DNA from: Gammaproteobacteria bacterium
GTDB taxonomy: Bacteria; Pseudomonadota; Gammaproteobacteria; Steroidobacterales; Foliamicaceae
Direction of reading: 5' to 3'
NCBI GenBank assembly: GCA_026708965.1
Contig: JAPOTY010000027.1
Coordinates: forward strand, 27,578 to 91,577
DNA length: 64,000 bases
Shown: positions 26,527-35,971 of the stretch, piece by piece
Numbering within the stretch: position 1 is the first letter of the stretch
Layout: the number at the start of each line of letters is the position of its first letter
The notes under the pieces: model-generated
Database searches by the model: none
The model's input: only the letters and a program-made list of their open reading frames with translations
What the model was told of the DNA's origin: nothing
Made by a program: the position numbers and the translations under genes

Positions 26527-27810
26527 CTATCCGAGCTCGCCGGTTTTGATATGCAAATCGCGCTGCGGGTAGGGGATCTCGATAGCGTGCGCTTGGTACA
26601 GCCGCCAAGCCTCCAGCATGACATCGCTCTTGATATTCGACACGCCGCTGTCGGCATCCTGGATCCAGAAGCGGATTTCCAGTTCAATGGCGGATTCGCC
26701 GAAAGCCTTCACCAGGCAGCGGGGCGCGGGATCGCCGAGCACGCGGGGCTGGCTTTGGGCCGCCTCCACGCCCAGGCGTATGGCAAGCTCCAAGTCGGTG
26801 CTGTAATGCACGCCGATCGGAATCCGCAGGCGCGTGTTGGCATCCGTATGCGTCCAGTTGGATACGGGTTCCGTGATCATGGTTTCGTTCGGTATCAGAT
26901 GCTCGATGCCGTCGCGGGTGATGATCGACACGTAGCGGGCGCCGAGCCTGTTGACCCAGCCGTAGGTGTTCTCCACGGTGATGACGTCGCCGGGCTTGAT
27001 CGACTTGTCCAGCAGCAGGATCAGCCCGCTGATGAGGTTGGAGAATACTTTCTGCAATCCGAAGCCGATTCCGAAGCCCACCGCGCCGCCGACCACCGCC
27101 AGCGCCGTGAGGTCGATGCCCACCGAGCCGATGGTGATGAGGAAGGCGAACACGAACAACGTGATGCGCAGCGTTTTGTTGAGCAGAACCCGGCCTGCGG
27201 GCGTGACCCAGTCGGCATCGCGCAGCTGCCGCTCGGTGATCCGGGAGGCGAAGGCCGCAAGGCTCAGCAGCGCCGCCAGCAGCATGGCGGTCGCCAGCAC
27301 TTGGTAAACGCTCAGGCTGAATTCGCCCAGCGTGAGCGTGAATTGCGGCCCGTTGAGTATCTCGATGGTGGGGCCGAGCAGATCCCAGATGCTGAGCACG
27401 GCCATTCCGTAGGCGACGATCGCCGTGACGCGCGAAAGCATGGGGTTGCGGATGGCCCGGGATACCAGCCGCACCACAACCCATGCCACCAGCAGGCTGG
27501 CGAGGATTTCCAGCAGCCAGGTGTCTTGCTGCGCCGCGACATACAGGCCCAGCAGCAGGCTCAGGAATGCCAGCCAGATGAGCGGCCAGATCAGCGGCTC
27601 GAGGATCCGCCGCGCGTTTTCCCAGCGCGGCCGGGTCCCGCACCAGGCCGCGATTGCGGGATGCAGGCGGCGGCTGATCAGCCACGCGCCCAAGCACAGC
27701 ACGGTCGCCAGCGCAAGCTGCAGCAGGCTGGCCCACAGCATGACGCCGACCGGGACCACCGACAACGCGGTGTCCAAGGCGGATTGCAGAATCAGCTTGA
27801 GTGGTTCCAT
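26527..27810 (-). CDS. MscS-family mechanosensitive ion channel
   Basis: 427 residues. Four to five predicted membrane helices in the first ~240 residues (e.g. LVAWVVVRLVSRAI, VYQVLATAMLLAALLSLAAF), then the pore helix and beta domain of MscS: LTALAVVGGAVGFGIGFGLQKVFSNLISGLILLLDKSIKPGD, then GWVNRLGARYVSIITRDGIEHLIPN. Longer than E. coli MscS (286) because of extra N-terminal helices. Opens under membrane tension to release solutes during osmotic downshock. No Shine-Dalgarno is clear before ATG 27810; a GC hairpin (27824-27840) sits just upstream. Confidence 0.92.
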   Translation of the reverse strand: MEPLKLILQSALDTALSVVPVGVMLWASLLQLALATVLCLGAWLISRRLHPAIAAWCGTRPRWENARRILEPLIWPLIWLAFLSLLLGLYVAAQQDTWLLEILASLLVAWVVVRLVSRAIRNPMLSRVTAIVAYGMAVLSIWDLLGPTIEILNGPQFTLTLGEFSLSVYQVLATAMLLAALLSLAAFASRITERQLRDADWVTPAGRVLLNKTLRITLFVFAFLITIGSVGIDLTALAVVGGAVGFGIGFGLQKVFSNLISGLILLLDKSIKPGDVITVENTYGWVNRLGARYVSIITRDGIEHLIPNETMITEPVSNWTHTDANTRLRIPIGVHYSTDLELAIRLGVEAAQSQPRVLGDPAPRCLVKAFGESAIELEIRFWIQDADSGVSNIKSDVMLEAWRLYQAHAIEIPYPQRDLHIKTGELG

Positions 27811-28082
27811 GGCAAAAGCGCGCGCGGGCGGCGCGCCCGCTATCCTAGCGCGAATCGGCCTCCGTTAGGCCAGCCCCTGCCCGCCAGGACGCTTCCCGGT
27901 CCGCAATGCCGCGTATTCCTGCCAGCGATCATGGTCTTGGCGTCTTGAGGGTGGTCAGGCGGCCCATGCCGCTGATAGGGCCTCGGCCTGTTGCAAGACG
28001 GTTTGAACCGCCCGAGCGCCGCCTCCTCGACAACGGACTCCGTCAACACGCTCAATGGCTGAAATCTCTCACGGTGAAACGC
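27811..28082. other. Non-coding interval with a GC hairpin
   Basis: No convincing gene. GCGGGCG (27824-27830) pairs with CGCCCGC (27834-27840). On the minus strand this lies 13 bases before the MscS start and is followed by GCGCGCTTTTG. It may stop transcription from the 28083-29831 gene. The rest holds nothing recognisable. Confidence 0.4.
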
Positions 28083-29831
28083 TCAATCTCTTTTGTTGAA
28101 CGGTTGGTATTCGATCAGGGACGATCGGCCGAGGATATCAACGACCGTGACGGACAGTTCCGCCCCGAAGGCATCTGTCAAGCGCATCCGCTTGCCTATG
28201 CGAAACGGCACCGGTTGTTGCCGCCCCTCGTTGATGGCGATGTTGTCCGCGTACAAGTAAGTTCGATCGGACGTGTCGCGGATCGGATTCAGGCGCCCCC
28301 GCAGGCCAGGGATATGTCCCGTGCTCTGGGCGAATATCGTTGCGCCGCCCGACTCCAGGGGTTCGAGCTCAACCAGCAAACCACCTCGATTGGGTGCCCA
28401 ATCCCGCTTGAGTCCGGCGGCGTATCCCGGCGCGGCGGCATAAACCGTCATGGGCAGATTGGCGGTGTATAGATCCAAAGCCGCGTCTCCGGCCTCGTCG
28501 GTGGTTCCCCGAACCCAGGTTTTGTTGGGAAAAAGCGCGAGCACTTCGACTCCGGCGAGAGGCTCCCCTTTGGAATGCACCGTGATGGTCGCGTCGGCCG
28601 GAACCAGATCAAGCTTCGCGGCAGGGATGCGCAGCGCGAGGCTGGACCCGTTGATGAGCTCGTATTCCGGAGCCAGGCCGGTGGCTTCCCTAGTTTCCTT
28701 GCGAATGATCGCCACCCCGTCCCCCCGGCGTTCCATCAGGAATTTGCGGTGGCCCGCCCCCGCCACGCCGCCGACCGGAATTCGGCCGAACACGGATGCG
28801 ATCACCTCGTTGCGCGTGGCTTGGCTGGCCTCCATGCCTTCGATGGTCATGCCGTTGGGAAGTCGGCCCGGCGAATCGATCTCCAAGCGGTCCTTGAATA
28901 TGGACAATCGTATTCTCCGCGAAGAGATGGAATAGTCGCGGTGCGCGACCGCATTGGCCACCGCTTCGAACACGGCCGCCTTGCTGTACTGCGGAATATC
29001 TTCGCGTTCCGGGGTCTTGCGCGCCGAAACGCGCATATTGCGGACCACGAACTGTACCGCGTCCGCGATTTGCGTTGACAACGGACCGGTAATCTCCTGC
29101 GCGTCCAATTGGCCCGAAGCGCGGTCCGCCCCGCGATAGTGCGTTGCGGCAATCGTCGCTTGCGGCAGCCAGTTTTGCGGCGAAGGAGCGCAAAGCAGTA
29201 TTCCGGCCACTGTGGCGCGCTCCACGCCGGCTTCATCCTGCGCTAGAAGGCGGAGGTTCATCAGGCCGCGGCGCGCATCGGCCGCGCCCGCTGCGCTAAG
29301 GAGCGGCTCCCACAGGCGTTCGCTCAAAGTCTCGAATCCGGTTTCCGGAACAATCTGCTTGTCGAACCAGAGATAGCGGCTCTGGGCGCGGTTCTGCGCC
29401 AGCCTCAGGCTCTCGTCCTTTGTCATCCGACGCTTGCTCGCGCCAACCCGGATGAATGCCCGCCCACCGCGTTCATGCAAGGCTTCGCCGCGCGGAACCA
29501 CTACCAGCACAAACGCTTTGCCATCCAGTTCCCTGTGATATACATCAATGCGCAACGGCGGCTCGATGGAATCGGTGCTGACTTCGGCCAGCAGGCGGTC
29601 CAGAGTCACGGCCTGCTCCCGGGACATGCCCTGGATGGTTCCGTCATCGGCCACCCCGCAAAGCATCGTTCCGCCGTCCGCATTGGCGAACGCGCCAAGC
29701 TCGTCCGCCCAATCATCCCTGCGCGGGCTGATCGGTTTGCCGCCGTGAAATTCGACCTGCTTGAACTCCCAACGGCTGTCCTCGCCCAGCCCCAACTGCC
29801 GCCGAATCTCCTCATCGCGGATTGTCACCAT
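28083..29831 (-). CDS. AlbA/Schlafen-type (AlbA_2) putative DNA/RNA-binding protein
   Basis: 582 residues. The N-terminal ~130 residues are an AlbA_2 (Schlafen-like) domain: LGLGEDSRWEFKQVEFHGG, ELGAFANADGGTMLCGVADDG and GRAFIRVGASKRRM. Residues ~250-350 contain an ATPase-like module with EAVANAVAHRDYSI, common in COG2865 proteins. The last ~180 residues look like a carboxypeptidase-regulatory/Ig-like beta domain (KGEPLAGVEVLALFPN ... GTTDEAGDAALDLYT), an uncommon addition. GGAGG precedes the ATG. It is at the end of a restriction-modification island, so a defence or stress role is plausible but unproven. Confidence 0.8.
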   Translation of the reverse strand: MVTIRDEEIRRQLGLGEDSRWEFKQVEFHGGKPISPRRDDWADELGAFANADGGTMLCGVADDGTIQGMSREQAVTLDRLLAEVSTDSIEPPLRIDVYHRELDGKAFVLVVVPRGEALHERGGRAFIRVGASKRRMTKDESLRLAQNRAQSRYLWFDKQIVPETGFETLSERLWEPLLSAAGAADARRGLMNLRLLAQDEAGVERATVAGILLCAPSPQNWLPQATIAATHYRGADRASGQLDAQEITGPLSTQIADAVQFVVRNMRVSARKTPEREDIPQYSKAAVFEAVANAVAHRDYSISSRRIRLSIFKDRLEIDSPGRLPNGMTIEGMEASQATRNEVIASVFGRIPVGGVAGAGHRKFLMERRGDGVAIIRKETREATGLAPEYELINGSSLALRIPAAKLDLVPADATITVHSKGEPLAGVEVLALFPNKTWVRGTTDEAGDAALDLYTANLPMTVYAAAPGYAAGLKRDWAPNRGGLLVELEPLESGGATIFAQSTGHIPGLRGRLNPIRDTSDRTYLYADNIAINEGRQQPVPFRIGKRMRLTDAFGAELSVTVVDILGRSSLIEYQPFNKRD

Positions 29832-29888
29832 TCAACGCCTCCGCTTGCTTGACTGCATCCAGAATGCCGATGTCATGGTTCTCCCGCG

Positions 29889-29927
29889 CTTCGGCAACCT
29901 GTGCATATTCTGCACAGGTTGCCGAAG
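29889..29927. repeat. 17-bp perfect inverted repeat with 5-nt loop
   Basis: CTTCGGCAACCTGTGCA (29889-29905) pairs with TGCACAGGTTGCCGAAG (29911-29927), loop TATTC. It lies 58 bases upstream of the AlbA_2 gene start. It could be an operator for that gene, a transcript hairpin, or a recombination site. No T-run follows on either strand, so ordinary termination is unlikely. Confidence 0.8.
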
Positions 29928-30018
29928 TTCGCTACTCATCCAACTCTTTTCGTCCAATCGAACTCCGCTCCCAGCGTCCGAATCATTTGGAAGGTGGTTT
30001 TCCGATGCCCATCCGCCA

Positions 30019-30282
30019 TCAGCGCATCCCGACCTCCAATCGGTCGGCGTACTCTTGGAAGGTTCCGCCCCGGAGACCGGTCAGTTGGAAAGCCTCCTTG
30101 AATCCGATTTGCCCCTCAATTGCCGCTCTCATCACATAATTCGCAAACAGTGTGCCGATCCGCGCATTCTGGTTGTTATAGAAATCGCCCCCGGTTGGTT
30201 TCGTGCCTCCCTGATATTCCCGGTTGATGCAGTGCTCATGGAAGTCGAAGAAGGCGCTGCGCTCAATGAGCTTGAGGTCCAT
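30019..30282 (-). pseudogene. Probable 3' fragment of an ImmA/IrrE-type protein
   Basis: 87 codons. GGDFYNNQNARIGTLFANYV and EGQIGFKEAFQLTGLRGGTFQEYADRL resemble the C-terminal region of ImmA/IrrE-family proteins, where FYxTQ...R..FA..V...EGR...AFRLLG is typical. The HExxH protease part is absent. Its ATG occurs exactly where the overlapping HsdS frame loses similarity (~30285), so the two look like fragments joined by deletion. It could also be a genuine small gene. The family assignment rests on pattern memory only. Confidence 0.45.
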
Positions 30283-30560
30283 GGCGCGTCGGGCTGAACG
30301 ACCTTTCGGAAATAAGGCCTCAATTTTCCGAACAGAATGTTCCCGCTCTTGAAGCGCCGTTTGGCGCTGGTGACATCCGCCGATGTCCCTAGGCCGTTCA
30401 GGTGCAATTTTTCCGGGGCGATGTGCTCAAGTCCGACATACGGAACTTCCGGGTTCAAGCTGGTTGGATCGACGCTCTGGTTTACAAGCTGCGCGCAGTT
30501 CCCGAACACTAATCCACCCCCTTGGTCGCCTGTAAGGCGCGAGACATCCGGTTCGGTCAC
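30132..30560 (-). pseudogene. hsdS: N-terminal fragment of a type I restriction specificity subunit (HsdS)
   Basis: The first ~90 residues match the start of an HsdS target-recognition domain: VPYVGLEHIAPEKL and RRFKSGNILFGKLRPYFRKVV. After PDAP (about 30285) the frame becomes low-complexity Ser/Thr sequence antisense to other signals, so only 30285-30560 is real HsdS. Intact HsdS is ~400-450 residues with two recognition domains. The GTG start overlaps the stop of the nucleotidyltransferase gene (GTGA), showing it was once co-translated with it. Non-functional as specificity subunit. Confidence 0.75.
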
Positions 30561-30901
30561 GCAAAACCCCCCAATGAAACACTGCTATCAGTTCCTTGCG
30601 CCAACACCGCATGCTCGCGCTTGATCTGCTCGCGGAAACTTTCCGGCACTTCGTCCCACACGAAGAGGTCCACGCGGAACGGGAGGCTGCTTTCCTCAAG
30701 GGATTCGCGCAGATCGGACACCGCCCGCGCTTGCTCCGGCGCGGTGAACACCACCATGTCCAGATCGGAAGCCGGCCGGCCGGTTCCCTTGACTCTTGAG
30801 CCATACGCCCAAGCTTCCGTATCAGGGAGATGCCGGGACAGCAGTGAAACCAACGTTTTCCGCTGGTCGTATGTGATGTCAATCGCTTGGTTCAGCGCCA
30901 T
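30557..30901 (-). CDS. MNT-type nucleotidyltransferase, partner of the HEPN protein
   Basis: 114 residues from ATG 30901. Minimal nucleotidyltransferase fold with GSRVKG (34-39) and SDLD (45-48), followed by the third acidic residue in FRVDLF, so the catalytic triad appears intact. In HEPN/MNT modules the MNT protein neutralises the HEPN RNase, often by adding AMP residues to it. It overlaps the upstream HEPN gene by 10 bases and the downstream hsdS fragment by 4, so it was part of a type I restriction operon. Confidence 0.85.
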   Translation of the reverse strand: MALNQAIDITYDQRKTLVSLLSRHLPDTEAWAYGSRVKGTGRPASDLDMVVFTAPEQARAVSDLRESLEESSLPFRVDLFVWDEVPESFREQIKREHAVLAQGTDSSVSLGGFA

Positions 30902-31308
30902 GCCTCGCCGCTCAACGTGCCGTGCAAGCGCATAGCATCGCCAGTGAAATCCGGCACGAGGCCCAAGCATGCTTTGGCGTTTTCGCCGTCGTAATCGTGC
31001 GATGTATCAGTGCGTGCGTCCGCATACTTGAACCACTGCTCCACTGGTGAGGGCAGTAGTCGGTTCTCGTTCGCCAAACGAAAAATCGGCTTTGGGCTGT
31101 TGGGCGAATCTGCGATGCCCAACTCCTCCGTCAGATACCGCTTCAGCACCTTCCAAAGGCAGTCGTAACAGGTCTCGAAACGTTGGATGACCGACTCGGC
31201 GATGCCCTCTCGGATCAATTCAGGCTCTACGGCGTCCAAGGCCAGATGGTTAAGGTACTGCTCCTCAAGGCGCTTGAGGGACGAGCGAAACTTGCTGTAG
31301 TCGATCAT
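30892..31308 (-). CDS. HEPN-domain protein, HI0074 family (nucleotidyltransferase substrate-binding type)
   Basis: 138 residues, all-helical pattern. YSKFRSSLKRLEEQYL, ESVIQRFETCYDCLWKVLKRYL and the motif RTDTSH (Arg99-His104, RX4H) match HEPN proteins of the HI0074 family. RX4-6H is the RNase signature of toxic HEPN proteins. It precedes and overlaps the MNT gene, the usual toxin-antitoxin order. The module sits between hsdM and hsdS remnants and seems to be the only intact part of the island. Confidence 0.85.
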   Translation of the reverse strand: MIDYSKFRSSLKRLEEQYLNHLALDAVEPELIREGIAESVIQRFETCYDCLWKVLKRYLTEELGIADSPNSPKPIFRLANENRLLPSPVEQWFKYADARTDTSHDYDGENAKACLGLVPDFTGDAMRLHGTLSGEAWR

Positions 31309-31394
31309 GAAACATGCCCCTCAGTTCGATATTCGATGCAACGTTCACTACGTGCATACCCCTAGGATAACGCCTCAAGTGAGCGATCATTTCC

Positions 31395-31540
31395 TCAACT
31401 GTCATTATTTGTCCCGCCCTCCAAATCCGAGATGTACTTGAGGAAGATCAGGCCCAGCGCGACATGCTTGTAGTCGGACGGCTCCATGTTGCCGCGCAGC
31501 TTGTCCGCCGCCGCCCAAAGCTTGGCCTCGAATCCGAGAG
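31395..31540 (-). pseudogene. hsdM: N-terminal fragment of type I methyltransferase subunit HsdM
   Basis: About 47 codons, [18 protein letters not shown] followed by [16 protein letters not shown], match the conserved N-terminus of HsdM. The start codon and first residues are missing, because the sequence abuts the CCA end of tRNA-Asn. After KYISD it ends in LEGGTNNDS and a stop, so more than 400 residues including the SAM-binding and NPPF motifs are lost. Remnant of an island integrated at the tRNA. Confidence 0.85.
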
Positions 31541-31616
31541 TGGCTCCCCGGGCCGGACTCGAACCAGCGACCAATTGGTTAACAGCCAACCGCTCTACCT
31601 ACTGAGCTACCGGGGA
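31541..31616 (-). tRNA. tRNA-Asn (GTT)
   Basis: 76 bases including encoded CCA. Acceptor TCCCCGG pairs with CCGGGGA, discriminator G. The anticodon loop CTGTTAA gives GTT. T-arm GCTGG-TTCGAGT-CCGGC. Its 3' end is directly joined to an hsdM remnant, indicating use as an integration site. Confidence 0.98.
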
Positions 31617-31648
31617 AGCGCAGCGCGATTTTAGCCGCAACGGCCCCC

Positions 31649-32833
31649 TCAGGCGAGCAGGCGGCGGAGGCGGCGCGCGGCTTCCTCGAGGTCGTCCATG
31701 CCGCAGGCGAAGGAGAACCGCAAATGCCCTTCGGCGCCGAACGCGGATCCCGGAACCAAGGCCACTTCGGCCTCGGAAAGGATCAGCTCCGCCAGTTCCG
31801 CATCGTTGGCCAGCCCTTTGGCCCGGATGGCTTCGCGGGCATCCACGAACAGGTAGAAGGCGCCCTGGGCGCGCGCGCAGCGCATGCCCGGCGTGGCGCT
31901 GATGGCTTGGTGCAGGTAGTCGTAGCGCTCCTTGAACGCCTTGCGCATGGCTTCAAGCATCGACTGGTCGCCATCAAGAGCCGCGGCGGCGGCGGCTTGC
32001 GAGATGCTGCACGGATTGGCCGTGGTCTGGCTGCACAGCTTGCGCATGGCGCCCACCAGGGCCGCGTTGGCGCCCGCGTAGCCGATGCGCCAGCCGGTCA
32101 TCGCGTAAGCTTTGGAAACGCCGTTGACGGTAATGATGCGGTCGCGCATCGAAGTCCATAATTGCGCGGGCGTAAGCCAGGGCTCATCGCCCCAGTAGAT
32201 ATGCTCGTAGATATCGTCGGACACGACCACGACGCGCTCGTGGGCGCCCAGCACCTCGCCCAGGGCCTCAAGCTCCGCCCGCGTGTAGCTGACCCCGGTG
32301 GGGTTGCCCGGCGTGTTGAGGAAAATCATCCGGGTGCGCCCGGTGATGGCCGATTCCACTTGCTCGGGCGTTACCTTGTAGCCGCTATCGATATCCGCGG
32401 AAACGATGACCGGCGTTCCGTCGCATAATTTAACGATATCGGGGTAGGAAACCCAGTAGGGCGCGAGGATGATCGCTTCGTCGCCGGGATTGAGCAGCGC
32501 CGCGGAAGCGTTGAACAGAACCTGCTTGGCGCCGGCGCCCACGGAAATCTGCGAAGGTTCGAACTCAAGTTGGTTGTCGCGCTTGAACTTGCTGCATATG
32601 GCGCGCTTCAGTTCGGGTGTGCCGTCGGCCGCGGTGTAGCGGGTGTCGCCGGCTTCCATCGCGGCGGCGGCGGCGGCACGAACGTGTTCGGGGGTGTCGA
32701 AGTCGGGTTCGCCGGCGCTGAGGCTTAGCACATCGCGTCCTTCGGCCCGCATCTCCCGGGCTAGGGTGGAAATAGCGATGGTGGCCGAGGGCTTGACCCG
32801 CTGGACGCGCTCGGATAGCTGCATTGAACTCAT
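31649..32833 (-). CDS. Class I pyridoxal-phosphate aminotransferase (aspartate aminotransferase type)
   Basis: 394 residues from ATG 32833; another ATG lies three codons downstream. Matches the Ib aspartate/prephenate aminotransferase subgroup: [35 protein letters not shown]-lysine motif [17 protein letters not shown] and the terminal Arg segment [15 protein letters not shown]. Transfers amino groups between aspartate or aromatic acids and 2-oxoglutarate; exact specificity is unclear. Divergent from uvrB. Confidence 0.92.
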   Translation of the reverse strand: MSSMQLSERVQRVKPSATIAISTLAREMRAEGRDVLSLSAGEPDFDTPEHVRAAAAAAMEAGDTRYTAADGTPELKRAICSKFKRDNQLEFEPSQISVGAGAKQVLFNASAALLNPGDEAIILAPYWVSYPDIVKLCDGTPVIVSADIDSGYKVTPEQVESAITGRTRMIFLNTPGNPTGVSYTRAELEALGEVLGAHERVVVVSDDIYEHIYWGDEPWLTPAQLWTSMRDRIITVNGVSKAYAMTGWRIGYAGANAALVGAMRKLCSQTTANPCSISQAAAAAALDGDQSMLEAMRKAFKERYDYLHQAISATPGMRCARAQGAFYLFVDAREAIRAKGLANDAELAELILSEAEVALVPGSAFGAEGHLRFSFACGMDDLEEAARRLRRLLA

Positions 32834-32984
32834 AACGATGCTCGCTCTTGCAATGAGCGCCCATTTTATCGGCCTATGCAGCATTCTGCGCCAACAGGCG
32901 GCCTCGAAGCGCTTGCCGCGAGGAAAACGAGCAAGAGTGCGGGATCGAAGCGCCGATGTTTCCAAGGGGTGCTACAGTGCGCGG

Positions 32985-35021
32985 ATGAGTGCGGATCGAT
33001 TCGATCTGGAGTCGGACTTCCAGTTGTCGGGCGACCAGCCGCAGGCCGTGGCTGCGCTATGCGAAGGATTGGAGCAGGGCCTTGCCCGGCAGACGCTTCT
33101 CGGAGTGACCGGCTCCGGGAAGACCTACACGCTGGCCAGCGTGGTGGCGCGGCAGCAGCGGCCGGCGCTGGTGCTGGCGCCCAACAAAACGCTGGCGGCG
33201 CAGCTCTACGGGGAATTCCGGGATTTCTTCCCCCGCAACCGGGTGGAGTACTTCGTGTCGTACTACGACTACTACCAGCCCGAAGCCTACGTGCCCTCCA
33301 CCGACACCTATATCGAGAAGGACGCCTCCATCAACAGCCATATCGAGCAGATGCGGCTGTCGGCCACCAAGGCGCTGATGGAGCGCAAGGACACCATCGT
33401 GGTGGCCACCGTGTCGGCGATCTACGGGCTGGGCGATCCGGATGCCTATTTCCAGATGATCCTGCACTTGGTGCGCGGCGACCGGATCGACCAGCGCGAC
33501 CTGCTGCGGCGGCTGGCGGATCTGCAGTACAGCCGCAACGAGGCGGAGCTCCGGCAGGGCACTTTCCGCGTTCGCGGCGATGTGCTGGACGTGTTTCCGG
33601 CGGAATCGGAGCGCGAAGCGGTGCGGGTGCAGCTTTTCGACGACGAGGTCGAGGATATCCGCTACTTCGACCCGCTAACGGGCGAAACGGGCCGGCGCGT
33701 GCCGAGAGTCACGATTTATCCCAAGACCCACTACGTGACGCCGCGGGAGACGCTGGAGGGCGCGGTGGACAAGATCCGCTGCGAGTTGCGCGAACGCTTG
33801 GGCGTTTTGCGCGCCGGCCAGCGCCTCGTGGAGGCGCAGCGCCTGGAGCAGCGCACGCTGTTCGATATCGAGATGATGCGGGAGGTGGGCTATTGCACCG
33901 GCATCGAGAACTACAGCCGCTACCTTTCCGGGAGGCAGGCGGGCGAGCCGCCGCCGTGCCTGTTCGATTACGTGCCGGCGGATGCGCTGCTGTTCGTGGA
34001 CGAGAGCCATGTCACGCTTCCGCAGCTGGGCGGCATGTTCCGCGGCGACCGTTCGCGCAAGGAAACCTTGGTGGAATTCGGCTTCCGCCTGCCTTCGGCG
34101 CTGGACAACCGGCCCTTGCGGTTCGAGGAGTTCGAGCGGATTTCCCCGCAAACGATATACGTGTCGGCCACTCCCGGCCCGTTTGAGCATGAGCATTCCG
34201 ATGCCTTGGTGGAGCAGGTGGTGCGGCCCACCGGGCTGGTCGATCCGGGCGTGGAGATCCGCCCCGCATCGCGCCAGGTCGATGATGTGCTCTCGGAGAT
34301 CGCGCTGCGGGTCGAGCGCGGCGAGCGGGTGCTGATCACCACGCTGACCAAGCGCATGGCCGAGGACCTTACCGAATTCCTGGAGGAGCACGGCGTGCGC
34401 GTGCGCTACCTGCACTCCGATATCGACACGGTGGAAAGGGTGGAGATCATCCGCGACCTCAGGCTGGGATCCTTCGACGTGCTGGTGGGCATCAACCTGC
34501 TGCGCGAGGGGCTGGACATGCCGGAGGTGTCGCTGGTGGCGATCTTCGATGCCGACAAGGAGGGCTTCCTTCGTTCCGAGCGCTCGCTCATTCAGACCAT
34601 AGGGCGTGCCGCGCGCAACCTCAACGGAATGGCCATTCTGTATGCCGACAAGCGCACCGGCGCGATTCGCGGCGCCTTGGAGGAAACCAACCGCCGCCGC
34701 GCCAGGCAACTCGACTTCAACCGCGAGCACGGCATCGAGCCGCGCGGCATACAAAAGGAGGTGCCGGACATCATGGAAGGCGCGGTGGTGAGGGGGCGCG
34801 GCCGGCGGGGGCCGGCGCGCAAGGTGGCGGAACGGATTTCGGAGTATCGGGCGTTGACCCCGGAGCAGGTGATGAAGAAGATCAAGCAACTCGAAAAGCG
34901 CATGTACCGGCATGCGCAGGATCTGGAGTTCGAGGAGGCCGCTGCGCTGCGCGACGAAATCCTGCTGCTGCGCCGCGACGGCCTCGGCATCCCGGAATCC
35001 GATGGGGCCGTGGCTTCCTGA
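32985..35021 (+). CDS. uvrB: UvrABC excinuclease subunit B
   Basis: 678 residues from ATG 32985; the open frame upstream covers the divergent promoter region and is not UvrB-like. Damage-verifying helicase of nucleotide excision repair. Seen: Walker A GVTGSGKT, the beta-hairpin [24 protein letters not shown]-like DESH, helicase motifs [18 protein letters not shown] and QTIGRAARN, and a C-terminal UVR motif ([25 protein letters not shown]) that contacts UvrC. The Shine-Dalgarno is weak. No LexA box was recognised upstream. Confidence 0.97.
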   Translation: MSADRFDLESDFQLSGDQPQAVAALCEGLEQGLARQTLLGVTGSGKTYTLASVVARQQRPALVLAPNKTLAAQLYGEFRDFFPRNRVEYFVSYYDYYQPEAYVPSTDTYIEKDASINSHIEQMRLSATKALMERKDTIVVATVSAIYGLGDPDAYFQMILHLVRGDRIDQRDLLRRLADLQYSRNEAELRQGTFRVRGDVLDVFPAESEREAVRVQLFDDEVEDIRYFDPLTGETGRRVPRVTIYPKTHYVTPRETLEGAVDKIRCELRERLGVLRAGQRLVEAQRLEQRTLFDIEMMREVGYCTGIENYSRYLSGRQAGEPPPCLFDYVPADALLFVDESHVTLPQLGGMFRGDRSRKETLVEFGFRLPSALDNRPLRFEEFERISPQTIYVSATPGPFEHEHSDALVEQVVRPTGLVDPGVEIRPASRQVDDVLSEIALRVERGERVLITTLTKRMAEDLTEFLEEHGVRVRYLHSDIDTVERVEIIRDLRLGSFDVLVGINLLREGLDMPEVSLVAIFDADKEGFLRSERSLIQTIGRAARNLNGMAILYADKRTGAIRGALEETNRRRARQLDFNREHGIEPRGIQKEVPDIMEGAVVRGRGRRGPARKVAERISEYRALTPEQVMKKIKQLEKRMYRHAQDLEFEEAAALRDEILLLRRDGLGIPESDGAVAS

Positions 35022-35141
35022 CCCGCTAGGGGGCGCCGCATTTTGATCCCTTTGATCCCTGAGCCTTGCATTCGTTCGCCCAAACCTAGGCTTTTCCCGC
35101 CACCTATAATGGCCCGCAGGCTCAAACGCTAAAGGTCAGGC

Positions 35142-35885
35142 ATGAAATCCTTGCGGCTGATTGCGCCGGCGCTATTGCTGCTGGCCCCCCTTGCGCTTCA
35201 TTCCGATGATGGCGCCGACGCCCGGGGCGATATCGCCCGGCTGAAGGAAAAATACGCCAATGCGGACGAGGTGCGTGTGACTCCTATCGAGGGCCTTTAC
35301 GAGCTGCGCTTTGGCTACCGGCTGGCCTACGTTGACGCCGAAGGCCGTTTCGGTTTCCTCGGATCGGGCGACCTGGAGGATGTTTCAACCGGCGAGAACC
35401 TGTCCGAGCGGAGACGGGCGGCCGCGCGCCGCGAGCTCATGGCGAGCCTGGACGATTGGGACACGCTCGATTTCATGCCCGATAAAACCGCCTATGAACT
35501 GCTGGTGTTCACCGATATCGATTGCGGATACTGCCGCCGCCTGCATCAGCAGATGGCCGAATACCATCAGCTTGGAATCGGCGTGCGCTACGCGGCCTTC
35601 CCGCGCTCCGGGCCGGACACGGACACCTGGACCGCCATGCAGTCCATCTGGTGCTCCGATGATCGTCTGGAGGCCCTGACCCGGGCAAAGGCCGGCGGCT
35701 TCGTGCCGGAGCGCCAATGCGGCTCTCCGTCCGTGGAGCGCCATTACGGGCTGGGCCGGGAAATCGGCCTCAGCGGCACTCCCGCGCTGGTGACTCCGAG
35801 CGGGCAGCTGATTCCCGGCTATATCCCGCCGGCCCGCCTGGCGGCCATGCTCTCCGAAAGCGAGGCCTCGGAGCCGCCGGAATAG
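35142..35885 (+). CDS. dsbC: Thiol:disulfide interchange protein DsbC-like
   Basis: 247 residues with a signal peptide (LIAPALLLLAPLALHS). An N-terminal dimerisation region is followed by a thioredoxin fold with CGYC (Cys128-Cys131) in FTDIDCGYCRRLHQQM and the cis-Pro segment GLSGTPALV. A second Cys pair (WCSDD ... ERQCG) matches the structural disulfide of DsbC. Isomerises wrong disulfides in the periplasm and is kept reduced by DsbD. Single gene after uvrB. Confidence 0.93.
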   Translation: MKSLRLIAPALLLLAPLALHSDDGADARGDIARLKEKYANADEVRVTPIEGLYELRFGYRLAYVDAEGRFGFLGSGDLEDVSTGENLSERRRAAARRELMASLDDWDTLDFMPDKTAYELLVFTDIDCGYCRRLHQQMAEYHQLGIGVRYAAFPRSGPDTDTWTAMQSIWCSDDRLEALTRAKAGGFVPERQCGSPSVERHYGLGREIGLSGTPALVTPSGQLIPGYIPPARLAAMLSESEASEPPE

Positions 35886-35971
35886 CGTCGGAACGAGCCG
35901 TATTTCGTGATTGCCTTATTGGCTTGAGGCCATCCTGACATCAACCGGCGGCATGGGCCGGATGCGCGGAA

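Noticed and set aside
29889..29927. LexA (SOS) box in CTGTGCATATTCTGCACAG
   Set aside because: Spacing between CTGT and ACAG is 11 rather than 8 bases; it fits a simple hairpin better.
32643..32984. N-terminal extension of UvrB by 114 residues
   Set aside because: The extension overlaps the divergent aminotransferase gene and has no UvrB similarity; ATG 32985 gives the normal length.
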